In this document: piece after piece, positions 26,213-34,752 of the stretch
Position numbering within the stretch: position 1 is the first letter of the stretch
Layout: each line of letters starts with the position of its first letter
DNA from: an uncultured Acetatifactor sp.
GTDB taxonomy: Bacteria; Bacillota; Clostridia; Lachnospirales; Lachnospiraceae
DNA: 64,000 nt
Assembly: GCF_910585425.1 (NCBI RefSeq)
Contig: NZ_CAJUCP010000006.1
Span: 5,497-69,496 of the forward strand
Reading direction: 5' to 3'
Position numbers and translations under genes: made by a program
Notes under the pieces: model-generated
The model's database searches: none
What the model was told of the DNA's origin: nothing
What the model saw: the letters and a program-made list of their open reading frames with translations, nothing else

Positions 26213-26476
26213 TTATTTATCCCCATAATGATACCTGCAAGCCAGAATGTATATGTTGTTTTCATCTATTCTGTAAATCAATCGGTCTTTGTCGTTGATT
26301 CGCCTGCTCCAATATCCGGACAGATTTCCGCTTAACGGTTCTGGTTTTCCTATGCCCTCATTGCCGTTCCGGGCAATATCGTGGATTAACTGATTAATCT
26401 TTTTCAGAGTTTTTCGGTCTTCTGTCTGCCAATAAAGATAATCCTGCCAGCCGGTGTCTGCAAATACCTTATTCAT
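26213..26476 (-). CDS. yoeB: Toxin YoeB (Txe family)
   Basis: An 87-residue RelE-superfamily endoribonuclease that cuts mRNA on the ribosome. Family marks: WQDYLYWQTEDRKTLKKIN at the start, the central GIGKPEPLSGNLSGYWSRRI and the end RYHYG with the catalytic His. It overlaps the antitoxin gene by 8 bases, ensuring coupled translation. Length is normal and no disruption is seen, so the toxin should be active. Confidence 0.94.
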   Translation of the reverse strand: MNKVFADTGWQDYLYWQTEDRKTLKKINQLIHDIARNGNEGIGKPEPLSGNLSGYWSRRINDKDRLIYRIDENNIYILACRYHYGDK

Positions 26477-26735
26477 GCTCAGCCACCTCGATCAACTCAT
26501 GGGCAGCGCATTGGCCATTTTCCAATTGTGATTTGCCTTTCATCAGCCAGTCATAGTTCTCTTTATTGCCCATAACATAAATATTTTCCATAAGATTGTT
26601 ATAAGTTTCTTCTGAGATTATGACCACATTTTTATTATCCTTCCTTGTCACTATCATGGTTTCGTAGTCGTCAGTTACCTTATCCATATACATTTTCATA
26701 TTATCGCGAAGATTTGTATAATTTACCGCCAACAT
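26469..26735 (-). CDS. yefM: Antitoxin YefM (Phd/YefM family)
   Basis: An 88-residue antitoxin. The N-terminal DNA-binding part has AVNYTNLRDNMKMYMDKV and the YefM-type VTRKDNKNVVIISEETYNNLMEN. The C-terminal segment wraps and neutralises the toxin. The ATG has GGAGG 9 bases upstream on the minus strand. It should repress its own promoter through the paired operators at 26759-26802, with YoeB as corepressor as in the E. coli homologue. Confidence 0.94.
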   Translation of the reverse strand: MLAVNYTNLRDNMKMYMDKVTDDYETMIVTRKDNKNVVIISEETYNNLMENIYVMGNKENYDWLMKGKSQLENGQCAAHELIEVAEHE

Positions 26736-26758
26736 GAGATGACACCTCCAAAATATGA

Positions 26759-26807
26759 GTACAGTTTTCTGTACTTATAGTATACTGTACAGTTTTCTGT
26801 ACGTCAA
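26759..26807 (-). promoter_or_regulatory. yefM-yoeB promoter with twin operators
   Basis: Minus-strand TTGACG (26802-26807), a 17-base spacer, TATACT (26779-26784). The 16-base inverted repeat GTACAGTTTTCTGTAC occurs twice, at 26787-26802 inside the spacer and at 26759-26774 downstream of the -10. The two centres are 28 bp apart. GTACA half sites fit the known TGTACA core of YefM operators. Confidence 0.85.
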
Positions 26808-26887
26808 CACTTTATTATGTAGTATATTCATTTTTCATATCATTATTTTTTCCTATGACATCATTACCAGTCCGCATAAAATTTCTC

Positions 26888-26916
26888 TTGCAATCCGCCC
26901 CATATCATGTTATCCT
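26888..26916 (+). promoter_or_regulatory. Candidate promoter of the Rpn-like gene
   Basis: TTGCAA (26888-26893), a 17-base spacer, TATCCT (26911-26916). The rest of the 345-base region up to 27152 holds only an imperfect 9-bp hairpin near 27076-27101; no further gene is seen. Confidence 0.45.
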
Positions 26917-27152
26917 GAAAACAAGCCAAGAATTCAGTTCTTACAGTAGTCTAAAGGCCAAGCGGTCTTTTCTGTAACATATACCAATAGAATCCGTGCA
27001 GGACATGGAGTCTATCAAATCGAACTTCTTGCCGGGCGCAAGCCTGTAATCCCAGGAACTTTAAAACACAGCCTATGCAGGAAGGGAGACCGCCTTTCCT
27101 GGATAGCCGCCGGTGTCAGCCAGTGTCATCAGGAAAGGAAGGTACATCAGGA

Positions 27153-28124
27153 ATGAAAAAAACAAAAAAGCGGAAGAAATGCAGCGCCGCCACAGCCGCG
27201 AATGGTGCTGTCCACATGAACCAGGGAGGGATAGCCTATCAGAATAAGGACATCACCAGCAAGCTGCTGGCCGAAAATTTCAAGGGGAAGACCTTCCGGG
27301 TATACGGATTGGACATACCGGAGGTAAAGGCTGTGCTGCCCACCAACATACCGTCTGTCAGGGCGAACGAGCTGCGCCTGGACAACCTGTTCGAGCTTGT
27401 GGACGGCACCGTTGCGCTGGTGGACTATGAAAGCGTCTATAAGAAAGAGGATAAGGTAAAATACCTCAATTATCTGGCAGGGATAGCCAATCGGTACCAA
27501 CAGGAGAAAAAGGCCTGCCCGATGCTCCGGATGATTGTCATCTACACAGGCGATATAGAGAGGAGACAGGTATCTGACGAGTACGATATCGGGGCGGTCA
27601 GGATGACGCTGGAGCCGGCATTCCTCTCGGAACTAGACTCCGGAGGGCTTTTCCGCCACCTGAAGGAGAAGGTGGAGAGGAACGAGCCGCTGGACGACGA
27701 GGAGCTGATGGGGTTCATCATACTGCCGCTCTCCTACCGGAAGAAGGAAGAGAAGGAAGAAAAAATCCGTGAGTCCGTAAGCCTGGCGGCACAGATCCAG
27801 GACAGAAGCCAGCAGGTCTTTGCGCTGGCCGGGATATTGGCCTTCTCGGACAAATTGATCGACATGGAGACCGCAAATAAGATAAGGAGGATGATAGAGA
27901 TGACCAAGGTCGGCTGGATTATTGAACAGGAGAAACAGGAAGCGATTGCCAAAGTGGAAGAGGCGCTTGTAAAAGCAGAAGAGGAGAAACAGCAGGCGGC
28001 AAGGGAGTCTGTAATCAAAATGATCAGAAAGAATTACCCGACAGAAGAGATTGCCTTTATAGTGTCCAGCTTTTCACAGGATGAAATAGAGACGGTGCGG
28101 AGAGAGATTGCGGAGACGGAATGA
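27153..28124 (+). CDS. Rpn-like PD-(D/E)XK nuclease family protein
   Basis: A 323-residue protein resembling the Rpn/transposase-like (PD-(D/E)XK) proteins abundant in Lachnospiraceae. Marks: GKTFRVYGLDIPEV, ANELRLDNLFELVDGTVALVDYES (catalytic-core strands), and a long charged coiled-coil C-terminus with repeated KVEEALVKAEEEKQQAARES. Rpn proteins promote recombination and can act in phage defence, but no role is shown for this branch. The ATG at 27153 is preceded by GGAAGG. An ATG at 27216 would give a shorter form beginning with the conserved GGIAYQNKDITSKLLAE. It converges on the TrmH gene. Confidence 0.75.
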   Translation: MKKTKKRKKCSAATAANGAVHMNQGGIAYQNKDITSKLLAENFKGKTFRVYGLDIPEVKAVLPTNIPSVRANELRLDNLFELVDGTVALVDYESVYKKEDKVKYLNYLAGIANRYQQEKKACPMLRMIVIYTGDIERRQVSDEYDIGAVRMTLEPAFLSELDSGGLFRHLKEKVERNEPLDDEELMGFIILPLSYRKKEEKEEKIRESVSLAAQIQDRSQQVFALAGILAFSDKLIDMETANKIRRMIEMTKVGWIIEQEKQEAIAKVEEALVKAEEEKQQAARESVIKMIRKNYPTEEIAFIVSSFSQDEIETVRREIAETE

Positions 28125-28152
28125 TTTCTCCCGCAGAACCGTTTTTTGCCTT

Positions 28153-28968
28153 TTATATATGGGTACGTCCAAGCTGCCAGAAAGCCACGGCGCTGGCCGC
28201 AGCCACATTGAGGGAATCCACCCCGTGGGCCATGGGGATGCGCACTGTATAGTCGCTGTCCGAAATGGTGTCTGCCGCCAGGCCGTCCCCCTCGGAACCC
28301 AGGATGACCGCCAGCTTGTCCGCTGCCATAAGCCGGGGGTCATCGATGCTTACGGACTGCCCGCTCAGCGCCATGGAGGCAGTCTGAAAGCCCAGCGCCC
28401 TTAAAACAGGCACTGACGCTTCCTGGCCAAGGAACGTCCAGGGAATCTGGAAGACGGTTCCCATACTGACCCGGATGGCGCGGCGGTACAGGGGATTGGT
28501 ACAGGAGGGTGTCAAAATGACGGCATCCATCCCCAGCGCGGCGGCAGAGCGGAAGATGGCGCCCACATTGGTGGGGTTCATAATCCTCTCCAGCACGGCG
28601 ATACGGCGGGCATGGGCGCAGACCTCACTGACAGCAGGGAGCTCACGGCGGCGCATGGCGCACAGAATGCCGCGGGTCAGATGAAAACCCACGAGCTGCG
28701 TCAGCACATCCAGGCTGGCAGTGTAGACAGGGATATCCTGACAGCGGCCGATGATCTGGCTGGCCTGTCCGTCCACGTCCTTTTCCTCCACCAGCATGGA
28801 GACGGGGACATAGTCCTGATCCAGGGCGCGCTCAATGACCTTGGGGCTTTCCGCGACAAATATCCCATAGTCAGGTTCCCGGTAATGATAGAGCTGTATC
28901 TCCGACAGGCGCGCATAGACATCCAGTTCCGGCGCGGAAAAATCTGTGATGGGAATGATATTTGGCAT
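28153..28968 (-). CDS. TrmH/SpoU family RNA 2'-O-methyltransferase
   Basis: A 271-residue SPOUT enzyme. An N-terminal substrate-binding domain (YGIFVAESPKVIERAL) precedes the knotted methyltransferase with the three motifs NPTNVGAIFRSAAALG, VILGSEGDGL and IPMAHGVDSLNVAAASAVAFW. It methylates a ribose in tRNA or rRNA; the target is not defined. The ATG at 28968 has GGAGGAG 6 bases upstream. The same frame stays open to 30000 on this strand, but that part is the shadow of the gene at 29248-29958. Confidence 0.93.
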   Translation of the reverse strand: MPNIIPITDFSAPELDVYARLSEIQLYHYREPDYGIFVAESPKVIERALDQDYVPVSMLVEEKDVDGQASQIIGRCQDIPVYTASLDVLTQLVGFHLTRGILCAMRRRELPAVSEVCAHARRIAVLERIMNPTNVGAIFRSAAALGMDAVILTPSCTNPLYRRAIRVSMGTVFQIPWTFLGQEASVPVLRALGFQTASMALSGQSVSIDDPRLMAADKLAVILGSEGDGLAADTISDSDYTVRIPMAHGVDSLNVAAASAVAFWQLGRTHI

Positions 28969-29043
28969 GGCTGTCTCCTCCGGACTTACGTTCCTTCCTC
29001 GTTGGCTTGCCTGTGGAGTGCATGACAGGCAGATATTTTTGTC

Positions 29044-29072
29044 AGTATATAGCAGCATGGATTCCTTGTCAA
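29044..29072 (-). promoter_or_regulatory. Promoter of the TrmH gene
   Basis: Minus-strand TTGACA (29067-29072), a 17-base spacer and TATACT (29044-29049), a near-consensus sigma-A promoter. Confidence 0.8.
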
Positions 29073-29097
29073 GGAAAAGCGTCCGCTTTTGACAGAC

Positions 29098-29150
29098 GGG
29101 AAGTCTATTTCGTTTAACGGTAAAGTTTTCCTCAATTTTGCCGAAATAAA
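29098..29150 (-). repeat. 53-bp dispersed repeat, copy 2
   Basis: Three mismatches from copy 1 at 26132-26184. It ends 25 bp upstream of the -35 box of the TrmH promoter, in the same orientation relative to its gene as copy 1. Confidence 0.85.
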
Positions 29151-29247
29151 AACCAGAAAGATTGTATCCTGATAAAAAGGGTACAGCCTGCAGGAGAGAC
29201 AGACAGGCATCAAAGGATGATGCGTAAAAAGCTATGGAGGGCAGAAA

Positions 29248-29958
29248 ATGGAAAAAATAGGAAATTATTATCAGAGCAGCCTTTATGAGAAGACGACGCA
29301 GGCTGCAAAGGATGCGGACAGAGCGAAGGCAGGCAGCGCGAAGAAGGCCAATGCCTCCGGGGAGGGCAAGAAGGCTCCCACCCTGAGCAAGGCGGCCCAG
29401 AACCTGCTGAAGGAGCTGAAGAAGACCTACAGCAACATGGACTTCATCGTGGCCGATTTCGAGACGGACGAGGAGGCGGCTTCCCTGATGTCCCGGGGCA
29501 CGGCAGAGTACAGCGCTCTCTTCACGCCGGAAGAGCTGGAGAAGATGGCTGCGGACGAGGACGTGAAGAACAAGAATATGAAGATCCTGGACGGCGCCGT
29601 GTCCAAGCTGGACGAGATGAAGACAAAGCTTGGCGACAAGGCGGATGATGTGACCCGGATCGGCATATCCTTCGGCGACGACGGAGAGGTCTCCTTCTTC
29701 GCGGAGCTGGAGAAGAACAGCGAGAAGCAGCGGGAGCGCATCGAAAAGCAGCGCGAGGATAAGAAAGACGCCGCAAAGGAAAACGGCAAGGCAGAGGCCG
29801 CGGAATATCTGGCCCACGGAAAGGCCACCGGCAAGCGCACCACCGTATATGCCTCCACGATAGAGGAGCTGGCGGAGAAAATCGCAAATGTGGACTGGAA
29901 CGCCGTAAAAGAGGAGCGCCAGAGCACCACAGGCCAGCGTTTTGACTTCACCGTATAG
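29248..29958 (+). CDS. DUF6033 family protein
   Basis: A 236-residue soluble, highly charged protein. The segment LSKAAQNLLKELKKTYSNMDFIVADFETDEEAASLMSRGT followed by LEKMAADEDVKNKNM (split over residues about 45-115) is what I associate with the Lachnospiraceae DUF6033 family. The middle is a Lys/Glu-rich helix (SEKQRERIEKQREDKKDAAK) and the end reads IEELAEKIANVDWNAV. Function unknown. The ATG has GGAGGG upstream. Family assignment is from memory of the motif. Confidence 0.72.
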   Translation: MEKIGNYYQSSLYEKTTQAAKDADRAKAGSAKKANASGEGKKAPTLSKAAQNLLKELKKTYSNMDFIVADFETDEEAASLMSRGTAEYSALFTPEELEKMAADEDVKNKNMKILDGAVSKLDEMKTKLGDKADDVTRIGISFGDDGEVSFFAELEKNSEKQRERIEKQREDKKDAAKENGKAEAAEYLAHGKATGKRTTVYASTIEELAEKIANVDWNAVKEERQSTTGQRFDFTV

Positions 29959-30088
29959 AGTTTTCGGAAAGAAAGCGGGTAACCATTGGTTATTTTGCAT
30001 AAAAAAAGCTTCGTAGTGTCATCATAGTTGCATGGGCTCCTGTGATGGCACTATTGTTGCGGGACGAAAGGAAAGAAAGGGAGAGAAA

Positions 30089-30772
30089 ATGAAAAAGAGA
30101 TTGTTGGGCATTTTGCTGGTAGCAGTAATGGCAGTATCGCTGGCGGCCTGCGGGGACAAGGAAAAGCAGGAATCCTCCGAGGACTCGGGGCAGGAGACAA
30201 GCCCTGCCCAGGAGAGCGCGCAGGAGGAAGAGGAAGCCGGCACCGAAGGGGCCGTGGACGCCTCCGGGAAGCATCATGTGGAGATTGTGGTGAAGGATTA
30301 CGGCACCATTTCCGTGGAGCTGGACGGGGATGCGGCGCCAATCACGGTGGAGAATTTCCTGAAGCTGGCGGGGGAGGGATTCTATGACGGATTGACCTTC
30401 CACCGCATAATTTCGGGCTTTATGATACAGGGCGGGGATCCCCTGGGCAATGGCAGAGGCGGCTCCGAGGAGCAGATCAAGGGCGAGTTTTCCAAGAACG
30501 GGGTGGAGAACAACCTGTCCCACACCAGGGGGGCCATCTCCATGGCGCGCTCCCAGATGATGGACAGCGCCAGCTCCCAGTTCTTCATCGTCCACGCCGA
30601 CAGCGTCTTCCTGGACGGAGAGTACGCCTGCTTCGGGTATGTGACGGAGGGTATGGAGGTGGTGGACGCCATCTGCGACGCCATCACGGAGGAAGCCTAT
30701 ATTCCTGACAGTAATAACACAGTGGAGAGCCAGTATCAGCCTGTCATTGAGAGTGTAAAAGTTATCGATTGA
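30089..30772 (+). CDS. Cyclophilin-type peptidyl-prolyl isomerase lipoprotein
   Basis: A 227-residue lipoprotein. A signal with lipobox (SLAAC, Cys at about 21) and a Glu/Ser-rich linker lead to a cyclophilin domain (about 70-227): VEIVVKDYGTISVEL, GLTFHRIISGFMIQGGDP, and SSQFFIVHAD. It should assist folding of exported proteins at the outer face of the membrane. The ATG at 30089 has GGGAGAG upstream and gives the expected signal; the in-frame ATG at 30032 would hide it. Confidence 0.92.
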   Translation: MKKRLLGILLVAVMAVSLAACGDKEKQESSEDSGQETSPAQESAQEEEEAGTEGAVDASGKHHVEIVVKDYGTISVELDGDAAPITVENFLKLAGEGFYDGLTFHRIISGFMIQGGDPLGNGRGGSEEQIKGEFSKNGVENNLSHTRGAISMARSQMMDSASSQFFIVHADSVFLDGEYACFGYVTEGMEVVDAICDAITEEAYIPDSNNTVESQYQPVIESVKVID

Positions 30773-30858
30773 CAAAATATGTGTGAATATTCTATACAAA
30801 ATACCACAATTCCCTCATGCGCACATTTCACAAAAATGCTCTGATTTTGTAAAAAGTG

Positions 30859-30888
30859 CTGACATTTATATGTTTAATCTGTTATAAT
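30859..30888 (+). promoter_or_regulatory. Candidate promoter of the CarD-like gene
   Basis: CTGACA (30859-30864), an 18-base spacer, TATAAT (30883-30888). A second possible pair (TTGACA 30769, TATACA 30793) overlaps the preceding stop codon. Confidence 0.6.
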
Positions 30889-30950
30889 ATGGGTATAACA
30901 TATAGTGGAGATATTGATAGTCAGCAAGCATGCGGAAAGTGAGGGTACAG

Positions 30951-31466
30951 GTGTTTCAGATAGGAGATTATGTGATATGCAGCAACAAGGGCGTCTGTGA
31001 GGTAGAAAATATCACCGTCCTCAATATTTCTGGCGCGGATAAGGAGAAGGAATACTATATTCTGAAGCCTCTTTACTCGGCGGGGAGCACTGTGTATGTG
31101 CCGGTGGATTCCCAGAAGGACCATACCATGCGCAAGGTCCTGGAGCGGACGGAGGCAGAGCGGCTGATCGGTACGATTCCGGAGATTCCGCTATTGGTCA
31201 TCACTAATGACAAAATGACCGAGCAGATGTACAAGGACTGCATGAAGTCCAATGACTGCCAGGAGCTGGTCAAGCTCATCAAGACCATACACCAGCGCAA
31301 GCAGAAGCGCATCCAGGCGGGCCGGAAGATTACGGCGGTGGACGCCAAATACTTCCACCTGGCGGAGGAGAATCTCTACGGGGAGCTGGCGGTGGCCCTG
31401 GATTTGAGCCGGGAAGAGGTAAGCGGCTATATCACGGCTGCCATCAACGGCACCAAGGCGCTGTAG
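30951..31466 (+). CDS. CarD-like transcriptional regulator
   Basis: A 171-residue protein starting FQIGDYVICSNKGVCEVENI, the CarD/TRCF RNA-polymerase-interacting Tudor-like domain, followed by a helical C-terminal DNA-binding part (QKRIQAGRKITAVDAKYFHLAEENLYGELA, split). CarD proteins bind the polymerase beta subunit and modulate promoter opening, often at rRNA promoters. I choose GTG 30951, which has GAGGG 5 bases upstream and gives the normal start; ATG 30930 is in frame without a ribosome site. Confidence 0.85.
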   Translation: MFQIGDYVICSNKGVCEVENITVLNISGADKEKEYYILKPLYSAGSTVYVPVDSQKDHTMRKVLERTEAERLIGTIPEIPLLVITNDKMTEQMYKDCMKSNDCQELVKLIKTIHQRKQKRIQAGRKITAVDAKYFHLAEENLYGELAVALDLSREEVSGYITAAINGTKAL

Positions 31467-31504
31467 GATGTAGAGCAGAGATACGTGAATTTTTCAAAAA
31501 ACTC

Positions 31505-31533
31505 TTTACATTCCGCCGCGAAGGTATTATGAT
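31505..31533 (+). promoter_or_regulatory. Promoter of the T-box/thrS transcript
   Basis: TTTACA (31505-31510), a 17-base spacer, TATGAT (31528-31533), just ahead of the leader. Confidence 0.65.
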
Positions 31534-31539
31534 TAGGGA

Positions 31540-31830
31540 AGGGATTGAATATCCCTTTGGGAAAGCGTTGAAGAGAAGAGTAGGATGTGAAACGCCTCCA
31601 GAGAGGGCCGCCCGGGAGACCGGGGCTGTGAGCGGCCCAGGCGCGAAGCATTTGAAGACCGTCTCGGAGCGGCCCTTAATCGGGCACGGTGGCCCCGTTA
31701 CAGGCAAAGGAAGGCGGCAGCCGGGAGAGGCCCGGGCTGCAACAAGGGTGGAACCGCGTTTTATGGAATCCTGTGGTGGATATGGGATAAAAACGTCCCT
31801 TGCAATAGCGATATTGCAGGGGGCTTTTTT
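31540..31830 (+). ncRNA. T-box riboswitch, threonine specific
   Basis: The leader contains the invariant T-box AGGGTGGAACCGCG at 31745-31758 and an intrinsic terminator (stem 31795-31823, then six T at 31825-31830). Stem I features are visible: AGAGAG at about 31600, GGCTGTGAG at about 31624, and the specifier segment TTTGAAG-ACC-GTCTCGGAG with ACC (31658-31660), a threonine codon. Uncharged tRNA-Thr should pair and favour antitermination. The specifier agrees with thrS downstream. The 5' limit is approximate. Confidence 0.92.
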
Positions 31831-31887
31831 GCGTCAGCATTTCCCGGCCGGATTGGGGTTCACAGGGAGGAAAGGAGATGACAGAAA

Positions 31888-32235
31888 ATGGAAGAGTGCA
31901 AGGAGAGATGCAGGAGGCTGAAGGAGATCTGTTTCGACGGAGAGGTGACCATGACAAAGGCGACACTCTGGATGATTGCGGGCCTGTGCCTGCTGGCGGG
32001 GATCGTCCGGGGGCTGCGGATGGCGCCCATGACCCACGGCGTCATGATCGGCTGTGGCAATGGGAACGGCAGCGGCTGCGGCAATGGGGACAGCAGCGGC
32101 TGTGAGGCCGGCACCGGGAAGCCGGAGCAGGGGAACGAAACAGGTAAGAAAAAAGTAAACAGAAAAGATAAAAAAGGCTGCGGCTGCAGATGCAGATGCG
32201 CCGACAAAAAGAGAAGGGAGAAGGGACAGAGATGA
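31888..32235 (+). CDS. Cys-rich small membrane protein between T-box and thrS
   Basis: A 115-residue protein. One hydrophobic helix (TLWMIAGLCLLAGIVRGL, about 25-42) is followed by a Gly/Cys/Asn-rich stretch (MIGCGNGNGSGCGNG) and a basic Cys-rich tail (KKGCGCRCRCADKKRRE). The ATG at 31888 has AAGGAG 10 bases upstream; a second in-frame ATG at 31951, with GAGAGGTG, would begin right before the helix. Its stop overlaps the thrS start by four bases, so translation is coupled and expression follows threonyl-tRNA charging. I do not recognise the family. Confidence 0.65.
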   Translation: MEECKERCRRLKEICFDGEVTMTKATLWMIAGLCLLAGIVRGLRMAPMTHGVMIGCGNGNGSGCGNGDSSGCEAGTGKPEQGNETGKKKVNRKDKKGCGCRCRCADKKRREKGQR

Positions 32236-34199
32236 AGATCACATTAAAAGACGGTTCAGTAAAAGAGTACGAGAGTGCGCTCAGCGTGTATGACATCGCC
32301 CTGGACATCAGCGAGGGGCTGGCAAGGGCGGCCTGCTGCGGCAAGGTGGACGGCAGGGTGGTAGATCTGCGGACAGTCGTTGATGGGGACTGCGAGCTGA
32401 GCATCTGCACGGCGAATGACGCGGAGGGCCTTTCCACCATCCGCCACACGGCATCCCATGTGCTGGCGGAGGCGGTGAAGAATCTCTTCCCCCAGGTGAA
32501 GCTGGCCATCGGCCCCAGCATCGACACAGGGTTTTACTACGATTTCGACCACGAGCCTTTTTCCAGGGAGGACCTGGATGCCATCGAGGCCCAGATGAAG
32601 AAAATCATCAAGCAGGGCGCGAAGCTGGAGCGCTTTACCCTGCCCCGGGACGAGGCGGTGCGGTTCATGGAGGACAGGGGCGAGCCCTACAAGGTGGAGC
32701 TGATCCGGGACCTGCCCGAGGACGCGGAGATTTCCTTCTACAGGCAGGGGGATTTCGTGGATCTCTGCGCCGGGCCCCACCTGATGAGCACAAAGGGAGT
32801 GAAGGCCTTTAAGCTGATTTCCTCCTCCATGGCCTACTGGAGAGGGGATTCCGACAGGGCCAGGCTCCAGCGCATCTATGGCACCGCTTATAATAAGAAA
32901 GAAGAGCTTGCGGCCCATCTGGAGCGCATGGAGGACGCAAAGCGCCGGGACCACAACAGGCTGGGCCGGGAGATGGAGCTGTTCACCACCGTGGACGTGA
33001 TTGGTCAGGGCCTGCCGCTTTTGACTCCCAAGGGGACGAAGATGGTCATGAAGCTCCAGCGCTGGATCGAAGACCTGGAGGACAAGGAGTGGGGGTATGT
33101 GCGCACCAGGACCCCGCTGATGGCAAAGAGCGACCTGTACAAGATTTCCGGCCACTGGGACCACTACAAGGAGGGCATGTTCGTGCTGGGGGACGAGGAA
33201 AAAGACAAGGAAGTCTTCGCCCTGCGCCCCATGACCTGCCCCTTCCAGTACTATGTGTTCAAGAACAGCCAGAAGTCCTACAGGGATCTGCCCTGCCGCT
33301 ATGGAGAGACCTCCACGTTGTTCCGCAACGAGGACTCCGGGGAGATGCACGGCCTCACCAGGGTAAGGCAGTTCACTATTTCCGAGGGGCATCTGATCGT
33401 GCGGCCGGACCAGATGGTGCAGGAGTTCAAGGGCTGCATCGCCCTGGCCCAGTATTGCCTGCAGACCCTGGGGCTGGAGGAGGACGTGACCTACCATCTG
33501 TCCAAATGGGATCCGGAGAACCGGGAGAAATATATCGGCGAGCCGGAAGTATGGGAGGAGACGGAAGGCCATATCCGCCAGGTGCTGGGTGAGCTGGGGA
33601 TTCCCTTCACCGAGGACGTGGGGGAGGCCGCCTTCTACGGGCCCAAGGTGGACATCAATGCCAGGAACGTGTACGGCAAGGAGGACACCATGATCACCAT
33701 CCAGTGGGACGCCCTGCTGGCGGAGCAGTTCGACATGTACTATATCGATGAGAACGGCGACAAGGTGCGCCCTTATATCATCCACAGGACTTCCATCGGC
33801 TGCTATGAGCGGACGCTGGCCTGGCTGATCGAGAAGTACGCGGGCAAGTTCCCCACCTGGCTGTGCCCGGAGCAGGTGAGGGTGCTTCCGATTTCAGAGA
33901 AATACGAGGCCTATGCCGCAGATGTGCTGAAAGAGCTGAAGGCGAAGGACATCGATGCCACCGTGGACAACCGCTCCGAAAAAATCGGCTTCAAGATCCG
34001 CGAGGCCAGGCTGGACAGGGTGCCCTACATGCTGGTGGTGGGCCAGCAGGAGGAAGAGGAAGGGCTGGTGTCCGTCAGGAGCCGCTTCGCCGGGGACGAG
34101 GGTCAGAAGCCGTTAGCCGCGTTCCTGGACCAGATCTGCGAGGAGATCCGCACCAAGGAGATCCGAAAAGAGGAAATTCAGGAGAACGCCAAAGCGTAA
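32232..34199 (+). CDS. thrS: Threonyl-tRNA synthetase
   Basis: A 655-residue class II synthetase that charges tRNA-Thr. Order: TGS domain (1-60), editing domain with HTASHVLAEAVKNLF, catalytic core with RPMTCPFQYYVFKNS, RNEDSGEMHGLTRVRQF and FYGPKVDINARN, and anticodon-binding domain ending near residue 650 (VRVLPISEKYEAYAADVLK). The ATG at 32232 overlaps the preceding small gene. Expression is under the T-box at 31540-31830. Confidence 0.97.
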   Translation: MKITLKDGSVKEYESALSVYDIALDISEGLARAACCGKVDGRVVDLRTVVDGDCELSICTANDAEGLSTIRHTASHVLAEAVKNLFPQVKLAIGPSIDTGFYYDFDHEPFSREDLDAIEAQMKKIIKQGAKLERFTLPRDEAVRFMEDRGEPYKVELIRDLPEDAEISFYRQGDFVDLCAGPHLMSTKGVKAFKLISSSMAYWRGDSDRARLQRIYGTAYNKKEELAAHLERMEDAKRRDHNRLGREMELFTTVDVIGQGLPLLTPKGTKMVMKLQRWIEDLEDKEWGYVRTRTPLMAKSDLYKISGHWDHYKEGMFVLGDEEKDKEVFALRPMTCPFQYYVFKNSQKSYRDLPCRYGETSTLFRNEDSGEMHGLTRVRQFTISEGHLIVRPDQMVQEFKGCIALAQYCLQTLGLEEDVTYHLSKWDPENREKYIGEPEVWEETEGHIRQVLGELGIPFTEDVGEAAFYGPKVDINARNVYGKEDTMITIQWDALLAEQFDMYYIDENGDKVRPYIIHRTSIGCYERTLAWLIEKYAGKFPTWLCPEQVRVLPISEKYEAYAADVLKELKAKDIDATVDNRSEKIGFKIREARLDRVPYMLVVGQQEEEEGLVSVRSRFAGDEGQKPLAAFLDQICEEIRTKEIRKEEIQENAKA

Positions 34200-34361
34200 A
34201 AGAGGAATAGACAGGACGGAATGAGGCATACTAATCCTGACAGGACTGCATACACCGGTGCCACAGGCGCGGCGCATGTCCTGTCCGGATCCGCCGCCTC
34301 CGCGCTGCTTGCCGCGGATCCGCGTGAGCGAAAAGTGACAGCAGCGCAGAAGGAGGCCAAT

Positions 34362-34682
34362 ATGGCGGATTTGAAATGCGCGGTGGAAAACTGCAGCTAC
34401 AATGAACAGCACCTGTGCAGCAAAGGGGATATCATGGTAGGCGGACAGAAGGCCTGCTGCTGTGGGGAAACCTGCTGCGAGAGCTTCACCCAGAGACGGG
34501 AGGGCACGGATTCCTTCAAGAGCTCTGTGGTGCATCCCAGCAAGACCATCAGCATAGACTGCGAAGCGGTGAAATGTATGTACAATTCCAACTACAAATG
34601 CCATGCCGACCATGTGGACATCAAGGGCTGCGGAGCCTGCGACTGCAGGGGCACGGAATGCGCCACATTTACCGAGAAGTAG
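34362..34682 (+). CDS. Protein with two DUF1540 domains
   Basis: A 106-residue Cys-rich protein made of two similar modules, LKCAVENCSYNEQHLCSKG with a following Cys cluster and IDCEAVKCMYNSNYKCHAD with another. Each is a DUF1540 unit and probably binds metal through its cysteines; function unknown. The ATG at 34362 has AAGGAGG upstream; the in-frame ATG at 34221 would add 47 residues unlike the family. The 160 bases before it show only an 8-bp GGATCCGC inverted repeat. Confidence 0.88.
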   Translation: MADLKCAVENCSYNEQHLCSKGDIMVGGQKACCCGETCCESFTQRREGTDSFKSSVVHPSKTISIDCEAVKCMYNSNYKCHADHVDIKGCGACDCRGTECATFTEK

Positions 34683-34752
34683 GAACGGCAGAAAAAAGAT
34701 TTAAGAAGCAAAAAGTAAAAAAGCAAAAAAAGCAAAAAAGAAAAATCGGATA

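Noticed and set aside
26322..26343. Third copy of the dispersed repeat core (CCGCTTAACGGT)
   Set aside because: Similarity covers only about 12 bases and lies in the conserved GNLSGYWS codons of yoeB.
28969..30000. N-terminal 344 codons of a 615-codon minus frame ending in TrmH
   Set aside because: This part is the shadow of the DUF6033 gene; TrmH has its own ribosome site and promoter at 28968 and above.
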